In this document: one piece after another, positions 18,315 through 27,252 of the stretch
How the letters are laid out: every line of letters begins with the position of its first letter
How positions within the stretch are numbered: position 1 is the first letter of the stretch
Source of the DNA: Ktedonobacterales bacterium
GTDB taxonomy: Bacteria; Chloroflexota; Ktedonobacteria; Ktedonobacterales; Ktedonobacteraceae
Reading direction: 5' to 3'
NCBI GenBank assembly: GCA_027451525.1
Contig: DAIDJF010000003.1
Location: 62,001 to 126,000 of the forward strand
Length of the DNA stretch: 64,000 nt
Position numbers and translations under genes: made by a program
The notes under the pieces: model-generated
Databases searched by the model: none
Told to the model about the DNA's origin: nothing
What the model saw: only the letters and a program-made list of their open reading frames with translations

Positions 18315-18343
18315 ATAATAACACGTTCCCACGCGGCTGTCAA
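18315..18343 (-). promoter_or_regulatory. Promoter of the isolated 5S rRNA gene
   Basis: On the minus strand TTGACA (18338-18343) and TATTAT (18315-18320) are separated by exactly 17 bases. The -10 lies about 33 bases before the predicted 5S 5' end, implying a short trimmed leader. Confidence 0.75.
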
Positions 18344-18393
18344 TAGCTTTTGCACGAATTTTTCAAGATTTAAAAAGATGTTTTGGCAGAAGG

Positions 18394-18423
18394 TTTACAA
18401 AGCAGGCCATTCTGCGTTAGACT
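18394..18423 (+). promoter_or_regulatory. Possible promoter of queD-queE
   Basis: TTTACA (18394-18399) and TAGACT (18418-18423) with an 18-base spacer, 22 bases before the queD start. Both elements are imperfect. Confidence 0.4.
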
Positions 18424-18445
18424 AGGGAAAAACACAGAGGTTTCT

Positions 18446-18841
18446 ATGCGTTTTGCGCTTTTAAGCAAACAATTTCATTTTGAGGCCGCCCATCACTTGC
18501 CGGGTCACAGCGGCAAGTGTGCACGCCCACATGGTCACTCCTATCGTTTGGAAGTGACATTGCGCGGACCAATTAAAGAAGCACCCGCCGTATCTGATAG
18601 AGGGATGGTGATGGATTTCGCCGACCTATCACAGATTGTGCGCTCTGCTGTGCTGGAACGGCTCGACCATTACGATCTGAACGCGGTCACGGGCATCCGC
18701 ACAACCGCCGAAAATCTGAGTCACTGGATATGGGACGCCCTGGTAGCAGCTGGTTTACCAGACGCACTCCTGTACCGTATTCGTCTCTGGGAGACAGAGA
18801 GCAGCTACGTGGAGATCACCCACGCGGAACGGGAAAATTAG
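18446..18841 (+). CDS. queD: 6-carboxytetrahydropterin synthase
   Basis: QueD converts dihydroneopterin triphosphate to 6-carboxytetrahydropterin, the second step to queuosine and other 7-deazaguanines. The zinc histidines are in FEAAHHLPGH and RPHGHSY, with the catalytic cysteine in GKCARPHGH; DHYDLN and LWETE complete the family pattern. The ATG at 18446 follows AGAGG and gives a normal 131-residue protein; the frame opens earlier (18383) without a ribosome site. It is coupled with queE, four bases downstream. queC, queF and the GTP cyclohydrolase gene folE are not in the window. Confidence 0.92.
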   Translation: MRFALLSKQFHFEAAHHLPGHSGKCARPHGHSYRLEVTLRGPIKEAPAVSDRGMVMDFADLSQIVRSAVLERLDHYDLNAVTGIRTTAENLSHWIWDALVAAGLPDALLYRIRLWETESSYVEITHAEREN

Positions 18842-18845
18842 CCAA

Positions 18846-19541
18846 ATGAATGTCATGGAAATTTATCGCTCAGTGCAGGGCGAGGGCACACTACTCGGCG
18901 TCCCCACCACGTTTGTACGCTTCTTTGCCTGCAACCTGCGCTGTTCGTGGTGCGATACAAAATATTCGTGGAGTGTGCGCGAGGGCGGAACATGGGAAGC
19001 AATGACGCCTGATGAAGTCACTGCGCGCATTTCGGATTTACATGCGCGCCACGTGGTGCTAACAGGCGGCGAGCCAACGCTACAAAAAGAACTGCCCACG
19101 CTGGCAAGCCAACTCAAAGAGCGTGGACATCATCTCACGGTTGAAACGAACACCACAATCTATCCAGCGGCCTCGGTTCCATTGATTGACCTATGGAGCC
19201 TGTCGCCAAAGTTACATAGCGCGGGCGAAAACTACTTGCGCTATCCAATCATCGAGCGTTTTCTGGACACACTATCGCCAGAGCAGCAACAATGGAAATT
19301 TGTGGTGCGTGATGACGTGGATGAGGAAAATTTGCGCGCCCTTGTGCGCCGTTATCCTGCCTTCGCAGAACGCAAGTTACCCATTATCTTGCAACCGGAA
19401 GGCGATAATGCGACACCGAACTATCCCGCTGCGCTAGAAAGCCTTACCGAGCGCGTGCGCGACCGCTTCTGGGATGACTATTACGTGCGTGTCCTGCCAC
19501 AAATGCATGTGATTATCTGGGGCCGCCGTCGCTGGGTCTAA
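18846..19541 (+). CDS. queE: 7-carboxy-7-deazaguanine synthase, radical SAM
   Basis: QueE rearranges the QueD product to 7-carboxy-7-deazaguanine. The radical SAM cluster is in CNLRCSWCDT (C-x3-C-x2-C), the spacing that also occurs in full-size QueE. The opening MNVMEIYRSVQGEGTLLGVP and TGGEPTLQKEL are family hallmarks. Length 231 residues. Four bases separate it from queD and no good ribosome site is present, so translation is probably coupled. Confidence 0.92.
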   Translation: MNVMEIYRSVQGEGTLLGVPTTFVRFFACNLRCSWCDTKYSWSVREGGTWEAMTPDEVTARISDLHARHVVLTGGEPTLQKELPTLASQLKERGHHLTVETNTTIYPAASVPLIDLWSLSPKLHSAGENYLRYPIIERFLDTLSPEQQQWKFVVRDDVDEENLRALVRRYPAFAERKLPIILQPEGDNATPNYPAALESLTERVRDRFWDDYYVRVLPQMHVIIWGRRRWV

Positions 19542-19606
19542 TACAGCGGTAGAAGCAAGAGCGCCGATAAAGCCCAACAAATGCATTTATAAATCTGTAC
19601 CGGGTC

Positions 19607-19705
19607 GCGTAGGGGCGTGATTCCATCACGCCCTCGTCCCCCGTTTGCATGGCCTCCTAGGCGGATCGATCGGCGAGCAGGGCGTGATGAATCACGCCCC
19701 TACGC
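19607..19705. repeat. Nested palindromic repeat (REP/BIME-like)
   Basis: Two arms, 19607-19636 and 19674-19705, are near-perfect inverted copies of each other. Each arm is itself a palindrome around GGGCGTGAT-TC-ATCACGCCC, one copy having an extra C. The arms are separated by about 37 bases containing further small palindromes (CCTAGG, CGATCG). The unit GTAGGGGCGTGATTCATCAC looks like a dispersed intergenic repeat. It lies between queE (plus) and ilvA (minus), so it could also end both transcripts. Confidence 0.75.
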
Positions 19706-19779
19706 TCTTTTCCGGCATTTCAGGCAAAATGTCACCTTCTCTGCACCCCAGACAGATTACCATACCAACATGTGACGTG

Positions 19780-21051
19780 TTAATACAGGGTTTGCGCTTC
19801 TTCTACCAGATAGCCATCGGCGCGCAAGCGGCGTAGCAGTTCGTCACATTGTGCGCGGTTGCGCGTCTCTAAGGTGATCGTCTCTTCACGCTGCATAATT
19901 GGCAGACGGCTCGAAATACGCTGGTAACGCACATCAATCACGTTAATCCGCATCTCTGCAATAATACCCAGCATACGCATCAGTTCGCCAGGACGGTCGG
20001 TCAGGCGCGTGTGGATCACGAAGTAGCGACCAGCGGAGGCGAGACCATGCTCGATGAAACGGCTGACCAGGTTGATATCGATATTGCCGCCCGTCAGTGG
20101 CACAAGGACTTTCTTATCGGGCATTTTTACTACACCGCTAAGTAAGGCCGCGAGTGCCGCTGCACCAGCACCTTCAACCAGCATCTTGCTGCGTTCCATC
20201 AACAGAAGAACGGCGTTAATAATCGCCTCGTCGTCTACCAGCACGACATCGTCCACGAGCCGCTCAATAATCGAATAGGTGAGCGCACCGGGTCGCTTGA
20301 CTGCAATGCCATCAGCAATCGTGCTGATCGCGGGCAACGTTTGAATGCCACCAGCATCCAGGGAAGTGCGGCAACTTGCCGCCCCTGCTGCCTGCACGCC
20401 GATGATTGTAATATCGGGTTTAAGCGCACGGGCCGCGATAGCAATGCCAGAGATCAATCCGCCACCGCCAATTGGCACGATAATTGCGTCAGCATCAGGC
20501 AGGTCGTTGAGCATCTCTAATCCCAGCGTTCCCTGACCCGCGATTACATCAGGGTCATCAAAGGCATGGATAAAGGTTGCGCCCGACTCTTGTTGCAACT
20601 CAAGACAACGTTGATAGGCATCATCATAAGTTGCGCCGTGCAGCACAACCTTTGCGCCGTAGCCTTGTGTCGCGGTCACCTTTGCCAGTGGCGCATTCTC
20701 TGGCATCACAATTGTACAAGGCATATGATGTTGTGCGGCAGCAATGGCAACGCCTTGCGCGTGGTTACCCGCCGAGGCGGCAATAACGCCCGCCGCATGC
20801 CCTTCTTCGGGTAAACGTGAAATTTTGTAGCCTGCACCACGTACCTTAAAAGAGCCGGATCGCTGCATATGCTCGGCTTTGAGGTAAATATCTGCACCTG
20901 TCATCTCGCGTAGCGTGCGCGAGGGCGTAAGGGGTGTATGATGAATGAGCGGCTTGAGGAACTTATATGCCTTCCAGATGTCAGCAATCGTGACAATCGG
21001 ATGTCCCTCTGAAGCTTCTTGAGCAATAGTCTCGTTTTGTAATACACGCAT
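19780..21051 (-). CDS. ilvA: Threonine ammonia-lyase with one ACT domain
   Basis: The enzyme deaminates threonine to 2-oxobutanoate, the entry to isoleucine synthesis. The PLP lysine is K69 in SGSFKVRGA; the phosphate loop is IGGGGLISG. The catalytic domain runs to about residue 330 and a single C-terminal ACT domain follows (TDRPGELMRMLGIIAEM). The length of 423 matches the single-ACT class, not the two-domain E. coli IlvA. AAAGGAG is about 13 bases before the ATG. Other isoleucine genes are absent here, so this is a stand-alone gene; a catabolic role is also possible. Confidence 0.9.
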   Translation of the reverse strand: MRVLQNETIAQEASEGHPIVTIADIWKAYKFLKPLIHHTPLTPSRTLREMTGADIYLKAEHMQRSGSFKVRGAGYKISRLPEEGHAAGVIAASAGNHAQGVAIAAAQHHMPCTIVMPENAPLAKVTATQGYGAKVVLHGATYDDAYQRCLELQQESGATFIHAFDDPDVIAGQGTLGLEMLNDLPDADAIIVPIGGGGLISGIAIAARALKPDITIIGVQAAGAASCRTSLDAGGIQTLPAISTIADGIAVKRPGALTYSIIERLVDDVVLVDDEAIINAVLLLMERSKMLVEGAGAAALAALLSGVVKMPDKKVLVPLTGGNIDINLVSRFIEHGLASAGRYFVIHTRLTDRPGELMRMLGIIAEMRINVIDVRYQRISSRLPIMQREETITLETRNRAQCDELLRRLRADGYLVEEAQTLY

Positions 21052-21182
21052 GACGCGATACGACTCCTTTCAGTCCCGCCCTGGACGCGGCCACAGTCGT
21101 TGTGGCACGACAAGTCCCTGGCATCATTGACCGAGGTAGTATGCAAAGGATTATAACGCAGAGAGGTGTCTATGACAATAGG

Positions 21183-23015
21183 CTATGCTTGACGTAATAA
21201 ATTCCAGACTTTTTCAAGGTTTTGCACGATACCTTGGACCTGCTCTTCGGCATTAGCCAGAGTGCGAAACACCTGGAGCGCACTTTCATAACAAGATGCC
21301 GCTACCTCTAAATGCACGCGCCGTTCCTCCAGTACATACTCGCTCAGTTCGTAATGAATGTTCCCGCTGTTATTCTGACACGCAGCCCATTCTAACGGAT
21401 ATTTTTCTGGCGTGTAGAAACGCAACGCCCCCTGATAACATGCGAGGGCGGTCTCAAGATCATCGCGGTGTTGCCCATCTCGTCCAGATGCAGCCGCCCT
21501 ATCGCGTTCACTTTCTCCGAACTCAGTTTGCAGTTCGCGATAGGCATTGCCTAGATGAAACTGTAATGCTGCCCAATCTCGCGACTCGCCCTGATTGCTA
21601 TAGACCAAAAGGGCGGCACGAAAAGCCGCAATCGCCTTCTTGATATGTGTATAACGCTCACCATCGTGTAACAGCAAATAGGAAACACCTAGACTATGTT
21701 GCACATTAGCCCAATCAGAAGAAAATGCCTTGCGGTTATAGACTTGCAAGGCCTCTTCATAGTGGTGAATCGCGAGTTGCAGATCGTTCTGTGCTTCACT
21801 AAAAACAATGCGATTGCGATACGCATTGCCCAGATGCATATGTAATAAGGCCCATCCTAATGCAAAATCCTCGCGTGTATAGACCTGTAACGTCTGCTCC
21901 AGACAGCGGATAGCCTCTTCCAGACAATGCCGTTGCTGCTCACCCTCTTTGTGGTTCTCGAACATCTCTAGATAGGTGAGACCCAACATATTATTGATTT
22001 TAGCCCATTCAGTGGGCGAGTTTGCCAGCGTATAGACACGAAGCGCGTTCCGAAAACAGGTAATTGCCGCCTGCTCATATTCCCGCTCCCGCTCACCATC
22101 AATCAGACTATAAGAAAAACCGAGATGTCCCTGAATCTCGGCCCACTGGAGAGGGAATTGCTCAAATGTATAAATGCGCAGGCTTTGCTCATAGCAATCA
22201 ATTGCTCGACGGAGCGTCTCTTCGCCCTCACTGCGTGCCAGTTCGCGATAAGCATTGCCGGAATGATAGAGCGCATCAGCCCACTCGTGCGGATGCGCCT
22301 CATAGGTATGAACCTGAAGAGCCGCCTCATAGCAAGCCAGAGCTTGATAGAGATTCTCGACGCGATGACCTTCGGGCATCAATAGATAGACATTGCCCAA
22401 AAGATGCTCTAGCTTCGCCCAGCGTTGTGGATCGGCAGCATGGGTAAACACGCGCAATGCGGCATGATAACAGGCAGCAGCACGCGCCAGAATTACCTGA
22501 CGATCATCGCCCGACAGAAGGCTGTAGAGATCACCTAACGCACATTGAGCCTTTGCCCAGTGAAGTGGTTTTTTTTCAAAGCGGTAGACTGTGAGCGCGG
22601 ACTGAAGGGAGACTTTGGCTTTGCGCAAAACACTTGCCGCCTGTACATGTGTTGGCGTCAATTGCCCATACAAGGCCAACGCGCTCAGACCTTGCTGATA
22701 GTGAATATCCGCCCATAGCGCGGGAGCAGCATCATGCATCACTGCTTCTAGTGCGTTTTGTAAGTGAGCAAGAGAGGTTCTTAAGTGTTCAATAGCGTTT
22801 TGCGTGCGCAATTGATAGTATGCTACACCTAATAAATACTGCGTTGTTGCCCATTCAAGCGGAAACGTATCGGGGGTATAGCCGTTCAAAGCCGTCTGAT
22901 AACCCATAATGCTTTTTTCCAGTGTGGCTACCTTCACACTGTCTGGCGCATCATTATGGGATAGACCGGGGGGATATTGGATATCAACATCCTCTCGTTT
23001 CTCTTGATTATTCAT
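21183..23015 (-). CDS. TPR-like repeat protein with W-A signature (610 aa)
   Basis: A soluble helical-repeat protein of unknown partner. I count eleven copies of a roughly 48-60-residue unit built on A-x-x-x-Y/F-x-x-A-L-x-V/I-Y-T ... P-x-x-WA-x-x-x-x-x-LGN-x-Y, for example FPLEWATTQYLLGVAYYQL and FPLQWAEIQGHLGFSYSL. Each unit equals about one and a half TPR hairpins with an invariant Trp-Ala pair. No signal peptide, membrane helix or enzymatic domain is seen. Such arrays usually serve as protein-binding scaffolds. It is followed at 131 bases by ilvA on the same strand; a functional link is unlikely. A 7-bp hairpin (23026-23050) covers a GGTGG near its start. Confidence 0.8.
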   Translation of the reverse strand: MNNQEKREDVDIQYPPGLSHNDAPDSVKVATLEKSIMGYQTALNGYTPDTFPLEWATTQYLLGVAYYQLRTQNAIEHLRTSLAHLQNALEAVMHDAAPALWADIHYQQGLSALALYGQLTPTHVQAASVLRKAKVSLQSALTVYRFEKKPLHWAKAQCALGDLYSLLSGDDRQVILARAAACYHAALRVFTHAADPQRWAKLEHLLGNVYLLMPEGHRVENLYQALACYEAALQVHTYEAHPHEWADALYHSGNAYRELARSEGEETLRRAIDCYEQSLRIYTFEQFPLQWAEIQGHLGFSYSLIDGEREREYEQAAITCFRNALRVYTLANSPTEWAKINNMLGLTYLEMFENHKEGEQQRHCLEEAIRCLEQTLQVYTREDFALGWALLHMHLGNAYRNRIVFSEAQNDLQLAIHHYEEALQVYNRKAFSSDWANVQHSLGVSYLLLHDGERYTHIKKAIAAFRAALLVYSNQGESRDWAALQFHLGNAYRELQTEFGESERDRAAASGRDGQHRDDLETALACYQGALRFYTPEKYPLEWAACQNNSGNIHYELSEYVLEERRVHLEVAASCYESALQVFRTLANAEEQVQGIVQNLEKVWNLLRQA

Positions 23016-23025
23016 GCAGTTTATT

Positions 23026-23050
23026 TTCCACCAGACGCGAGAGGGTGGAA
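23026..23050 (-). promoter_or_regulatory. Small hairpin at the TPR gene ribosome site
   Basis: TTCCACC and GGTGGAA form a 7-bp stem with an 11-base loop just before the start codon at 23015. The GGTGG arm is the only Shine-Dalgarno-like sequence nearby, so the hairpin could limit translation. Confidence 0.3.
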
Positions 23051-23134
23051 GCTCTCAAATGAGTTAAAAGCATCCCAATGCATTCTAACAGGTAGAACTC
23101 ATAAGAGCAAGACTTTTTAGAACCTATCAAGAGA

Positions 23135-23171
23135 AGAACAGGTGCATGTGATAAATACATACACCTGTTCT
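23135..23171 (-). terminator. 15-bp hairpin after the secreted protein gene
   Basis: On the minus strand AGAACAGGTGTATGT pairs with ACATGCACCTGTTCT with one G-U pair and a 7-base loop. It lies about 40 bases downstream of the gene ending at 23213. Confidence 0.6.
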
Positions 23172-23212
23172 AGATTTACACGCGGTTAATTGCTGAAATT
23201 CGCGAGAAAAGT

Positions 23213-23956
23213 TTAACCGTGTAAGATTGTAGCGATTTGATGCAGATCACTTGCAGCCTGATGGAGATCGCTATGTGCGGCACGATCAGCGGCAACAACG
23301 TTGGCAAGCGTGGTCGTATAAGAAGCGTGGTTGTAGTTGTAATTCGAGGGTGTAAGGGCTGGCAGGCCCGCCTGAGCCGTATCTACCTGCGTCGCGGCAG
23401 CCGAAACCTGATTGGCGAAGTCTGAATACAAGCTGTTCAATTGCTGTTGCTCACTGCTGGGAGCGTTTTTAATAATCTGCTGAAGCTTCGGCTCCATATT
23501 ATTCATCCTGTTATCGACATTACTGGCAATATCAGCATGGATGGTTCGATAGTCACGCGGTAGCACGACAGCATAGATGCGAAACTGTGTGAAGATGTTC
23601 ACAACATCCTGACGGGCTGTCTGCGCGTTCTGCTCAGCATCTAGCTTTGTCTTGAGACTATTCAGTCCCGCCTCGTTCGTGCTGACATCGGATTGTAACA
23701 CACTAGACTGATCGCTATTGATCACCTTATTTTCCAAACGCTCGTTGATACGGTTGCTGAGAGTGGTAAGGGCCTGAAGACGTTCGGCAATCAGTTGGTT
23801 GCCAACATTGATGACACACTGTACATCATTTTTAGCGCATTTCGTGTTGCTCTGCGCGGAGGCGACGAACGTTGTTGCTGGTAGCAGCACGCCAAACGCG
23901 GCGATGCTGACAATCAAGGGTAGCGCATAGCGGCGGAAGAGTTTTATCATTGTCAT
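23213..23956 (-). CDS. Exported helical protein, unknown function
   Basis: A 247-residue protein with a clear signal peptide: MTMIKLFRRYALPLIVSIAA, hydrophobic core, and a cleavage site near ASAQS (residues 33-36). The mature part is mostly alpha-helical by composition, with long stretches of Q, N, A, L and V (ERLQALTTLSNRINERLENK, LQSDVSTNEAGLNSLKTKLD) that suggest coiled coils. Two cysteines flank KNDVQC near the mature N-terminus and could form a disulfide. It lies 81 bases after the lipoprotein gene at 24364 and is probably in the same transcript. I do not recognise the family. Confidence 0.75.
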   Translation of the reverse strand: MTMIKLFRRYALPLIVSIAAFGVLLPATTFVASAQSNTKCAKNDVQCVINVGNQLIAERLQALTTLSNRINERLENKVINSDQSSVLQSDVSTNEAGLNSLKTKLDAEQNAQTARQDVVNIFTQFRIYAVVLPRDYRTIHADIASNVDNRMNNMEPKLQQIIKNAPSSEQQQLNSLYSDFANQVSAAATQVDTAQAGLPALTPSNYNYNHASYTTTLANVVAADRAAHSDLHQAASDLHQIATILHG

Positions 23957-24037
23957 ATCTATGCTCCTAATATCCTAATATATGTGATAGATGCGAATGA
24001 ACTGGCATCGCTTCTTGATGCTGAATAACTACTTCTC

Positions 24038-24364
24038 CTATGGGACCTGAGTATTATCCTGGGCGGCGGCATTTTCACTGGCATGCGTATCGTTCCGGGC
24101 CGAGTCAAGCGACTGTAACATTTGCTGTACTTGCTGGTCCATCTGTTGTACCTGACTGGCATTGCTGCTCTGACCAGTACTACCAGTGCTACCTTGACCG
24201 CTGTTTGAAGTAGTGGTCTGGTTCTGCTGTGTGCCAGAATAGAGGCTATTTGCCCCAGTTGCGGTTGGCGTTGTGCCACATGCCGATAAAATCAGAACAA
24301 GCACCAATCCCATAAACACGCACATCCAGATGATATGTCGGCCTGCCTGAGAAATTCGCTTCAT
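24038..24364 (-). CDS. Small predicted lipoprotein (108 aa)
   Basis: The N-terminus has basic residues, a hydrophobic segment (IIWMCVFMGLVLVLILSACG) and a lipobox LSAC, so the mature protein should be lipid-anchored at the cysteine. The rest is low-complexity, rich in T, S, Q, N and G, ending in a Q-rich helix (QVQQMDQQVQQMLQSLDSA). It is the first gene of a two-gene operon with the exported helical protein at 23213-23956; the two may interact at the cell surface (inference). Function unknown. Confidence 0.75.
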   Translation of the reverse strand: MKRISQAGRHIIWMCVFMGLVLVLILSACGTTPTATGANSLYSGTQQNQTTTSNSGQGSTGSTGQSSNASQVQQMDQQVQQMLQSLDSARNDTHASENAAAQDNTQVP

Positions 24365-24475
24365 CTATTGCACTCCCTTTTTTTCATTAGAAACCATACA
24401 TTATGGTTCCTACACGTATCACCAGTAGGGATATGTTAGAACCGAAGTATGTGACGTTTCCCCTACAACAATGAT

Positions 24476-24505
24476 TGTATAGGAGCGGGTTCAAGGAATT
24501 CTCAA
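24476..24505 (-). promoter_or_regulatory. Possible promoter of the lipoprotein operon
   Basis: On the minus strand TTGAGA (24500-24505) and TATACA (24476-24481) with an 18-base spacer, giving a leader of about 100 bases. The rest of the roughly 300-base gap shows no gene; on the plus side TATACT at 24605 may belong to the zinc-ribbon gene, but no -35 is seen. Confidence 0.4.
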
Positions 24506-24663
24506 GGAAACATCAATCTTTATTCAGCATTTCAGCAACCCCATTGTGTTCTAGCTCATATAAAAATGGTGCAGCAAGTAACGGATATCCCGCCACTTAT
24601 CGGATATACTACAAACAGTGAGAGTCAAGGATGTAATCAACGCCAGTTAATCGAGGTACAGTG

Positions 24664-26271
24664 ATGCCAACACTCCGTTGCCCTGCCTGTAAAAAGGCTA
24701 TTGAGCCATCTGATCGGTTTTGTAGTGCTTGTGGCACAAAAATTCCCGCGCCCGCGGTTGGAGCCAAACCAGAGCAGAAACGCGAACCAGCAAAAGCAGT
24801 CCAACCCGTGGCATCTCCTCCCACGCGCTCATCTGTCCCTCCTGAGCAAGGAGCGCACGCTAGTCCAACGTGGCATACATATAAAAACACCTGGTATGGA
24901 TTTCTTACTGAGAAACCCACCACCTGGCAAGTACGTATGCTCAACGACACTATTGTTGTTAGTCCCAACGCTGATGATATTGTCAGCGTCAGTATGCGCC
25001 TGCTCTCATTAAAAGAGGCCTATTCAGCCGAAAAAGTGGCGCGCACGCTTGTAGGCGCACTGGCAACCGTCATTTCGGCGTTGAAAGCATGGCGTGTTAC
25101 AGCGGATGCAGGCCAACCAGAGGATAAAAACCTGCTGGTGATGAGTATTGAGGGCACCTACAAGAATGTTGCTATTAAGGGCGTTCTCACTGTCCAGGTC
25201 TATGAGCGGCTAGCACTGGTGAGTGGTTTCCAAGCTCCCGCACAACAGATCACACAATTAGCCCCTACAATGCAGCGCATTCTTGGCTCGCTCAAATTTA
25301 TCGATCCCGTGCAACGCAAAAAATATGTTGATCAGAATGAGGGAGCATATTCCGGCTACGCGCCCGCCGATTGGAGCGTGAAAGCGCAACTGCGCCGCTC
25401 ACAGACCAAAGAAGCGTTTCCGATGCCTGATTTCAAGGCCACCGATCCGAGCGGCACATGCTTCCTCAGTGTCCCACCCTCTCTTGAGTTGTATACAGAG
25501 ATGCCGATGATGGGCAATATGTTCTCGCCTGTGCGCTTCGCCCCCTGGATGCCAGCAACAGAGTACCTCAAACGTGTCCTGTTACCACGTCTTGGGAAAC
25601 AATATCCCAACATGCAGATCGAAAATATTCGCCCTCAACCAGGATTAGCCCAAATCGAGATGCAGAAGGTCGCACGGAGCGGTGGGCCTAATCTGGGCTT
25701 CTCATGCGAGGTCGCCTCAGCAGACTATACCTTCGAGCAGCAGGGAACGCGCTACCGCGAACGTGTCTTTGTACAGATTGATCGTATCCGAGCGATCGCA
25801 AGTTGGATGGCAAAGACCACATGCATATGCCATACACCCGTCGAGCGTTTTGAAGAGATGGAAGCCATTTTTCTGGGCATGGTGGAAGCCGTGCAGGTCA
25901 ATCCGCAATGGGAACGTGGCGAGCAGCAACGCGCCAATCAGCAGTTGGGACAGGCCTATGGACGTTATCAGCAGGCAAACGCAGATTACGCAAAAGCTCT
26001 TAACAACATTCAGGCTGATCAGATACAGATTGCCAGAGATATGGCTGATGGTGTCAAACGGCGCGGAGAAGAGTTTCTGCGTGTGCAACAGGATTATGTT
26101 GCCCCCGTCATTCGCGGCAACCAGATCGTGGTGAATCCGGCGAATGGAGATCGCTATGAAGTACCATTAGGCTTTGGAGCTTATTGGGCTAGTCCAGCAG
26201 GACAGGTCTACGCTGGACGTGCAGGTGATAACGCGCCACGCATCGGCCTTGACCGCCTGGAACCAATCTAA
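24664..26271 (+). CDS. Zinc-ribbon protein of unknown function (535 aa)
   Basis: The N-terminus is a zinc ribbon with two CxxC knuckles (CPACKKAIEPSDRFCSACG), followed by a Pro-rich linker to about residue 60. Two further regions follow: WYGFLTEKPTTWQVRMLNDT to ILGSLKFID, and YSGYAPADWSVKAQLRRSQT to FLGMVEAVQVN. They look like repeats of a PsbP/Mog1-like or DUF1795-type fold (weak inference). A Q/A-rich helix then leads to a C-terminal NPANGDRYEVPLGFGAYWAS segment that resembles phage-associated or S/T-kinase-linked proteins. The ATG at 24664 is 7 bases after GAGG; GTG at 24661 is an alternative. No signal peptide. It is convergent with the phosphoesterase. Confidence 0.75.
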   Translation: MPTLRCPACKKAIEPSDRFCSACGTKIPAPAVGAKPEQKREPAKAVQPVASPPTRSSVPPEQGAHASPTWHTYKNTWYGFLTEKPTTWQVRMLNDTIVVSPNADDIVSVSMRLLSLKEAYSAEKVARTLVGALATVISALKAWRVTADAGQPEDKNLLVMSIEGTYKNVAIKGVLTVQVYERLALVSGFQAPAQQITQLAPTMQRILGSLKFIDPVQRKKYVDQNEGAYSGYAPADWSVKAQLRRSQTKEAFPMPDFKATDPSGTCFLSVPPSLELYTEMPMMGNMFSPVRFAPWMPATEYLKRVLLPRLGKQYPNMQIENIRPQPGLAQIEMQKVARSGGPNLGFSCEVASADYTFEQQGTRYRERVFVQIDRIRAIASWMAKTTCICHTPVERFEEMEAIFLGMVEAVQVNPQWERGEQQRANQQLGQAYGRYQQANADYAKALNNIQADQIQIARDMADGVKRRGEEFLRVQQDYVAPVIRGNQIVVNPANGDRYEVPLGFGAYWASPAGQVYAGRAGDNAPRIGLDRLEPI

Positions 26272-26292
26272 ACACATCTTCTCTCTGGTCAA

Positions 26293-27228
26293 CTACACAA
26301 GCGGGACGCTCCACGTCTTGAGCCACATGCGCGCCTTGTGGTCACGCAGACGAATCAGAGCATGGTGCTCAAAAAGTTGAAACGAGAACGAGGGCATGAC
26401 ATCTGGTTCGTCGGCAACATAGGTCACGCTTCCATCCGCATTAACCCGTAAGCCCTTCTTCTTGCCAGTATACCAGGGTGACATCAGATTGACGAACGTC
26501 ATAGGATGCTGCGACTCGCCGCACAACTCTGTCAGCACGAGGTGCGGTGCTTCCCAACCAGAATGCGTGTGTCCACTGATAAAAAGACATGCATGACGAT
26601 GGCGAGCTAGAATAGCACGCACGGCCTGCGAGTTATTAGGAGCAAAATAGCCTTCTAGCGAATGATAGTCAAGCAGTCCTGCCTCATCGCGAGCCAGCAC
26701 GGTATTAGAAAGCGGGCTATGCAAGAAGATGATCGCGGGCATAGCCGGATGAGTAGCAAGGGTAGTCTCCAGATAGGTCAGCGTCTCCTGCGTCAGCGAC
26801 CAATTGTGCGGGTCAGGCGCGTCAATGGATGAGGGATAATCGAGCATAATGAACGTGGCGTTTGGAGTAGTCCAGTGATAACGCAACGGTTTGTTCCAAG
26901 TTTTGTGATAAAGAGCAAGCAGATCAGAGAGCGGTGTCGTATTGCCGATACCAGCATAGAACTCATGATTGCCGGGACCAACATAGAAGGGAATGCCATT
27001 GAGATTGCGTGTCAGGGTTTCCTGCGCAAGCTGACAGTTTTTTTCACTGGCAAACTCTACAAGGTCGCCAGGAAAGACACAAAAGGCGGGAGCATCCCCC
27101 TCTTGCCATAACGCTTGTAAATCACTATACATCTCACGCAAACGGCGAGTATGAAACTCATTCCACGCGGGTAGCGCGTTATGATGAAGATCGCCGATAG
27201 CCCAGAATGCCAATACCTCTTGTGTCAT
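26293..27228 (-). CDS. Calcineurin-like metallophosphoesterase
   Basis: A binuclear metal hydrolase of about 311 residues. The five family motifs appear in order: WAIGDLHHN (D-x-H), FPGDLVEF (GD), VGPGNHEFY (GNHE), a histidine in IIFLHSPLSN, and ISGHTHSGWEAP (GHxH). No signal peptide is seen, so a cytoplasmic nuclease, phosphodiesterase or phosphatase is likely; the substrate is not readable. The TAGGAA before the ATG is a fair ribosome site. It lies 24 bases downstream of the membrane protein gene at 27253-27978, in one operon. Confidence 0.9.
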   Translation of the reverse strand: MTQEVLAFWAIGDLHHNALPAWNEFHTRRLREMYSDLQALWQEGDAPAFCVFPGDLVEFASEKNCQLAQETLTRNLNGIPFYVGPGNHEFYAGIGNTTPLSDLLALYHKTWNKPLRYHWTTPNATFIMLDYPSSIDAPDPHNWSLTQETLTYLETTLATHPAMPAIIFLHSPLSNTVLARDEAGLLDYHSLEGYFAPNNSQAVRAILARHRHACLFISGHTHSGWEAPHLVLTELCGESQHPMTFVNLMSPWYTGKKKGLRVNADGSVTYVADEPDVMPSFSFQLFEHHALIRLRDHKARMWLKTWSVPLV

Positions 27229-27252
27229 ACTATTTCCTACATAAAAACATAG

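Noticed and set aside
18303-18318. TTGACA followed by TATAAT on the plus strand near queD
   Set aside because: The spacing is only about five bases, too short for a promoter; the minus-strand pair at 18315-18343 has the proper 17-base spacing.
18344-18445. preQ1 riboswitch before queD
   Set aside because: No hairpin with the conserved loop and A-rich tail is present in the short leader.
21060-21150. T-box-like AGGGCGGGAC sequence upstream of ilvA
   Set aside because: The region is only about 130 bases, has no Stem I or specifier structure and no terminator, so a T-box is not supported.
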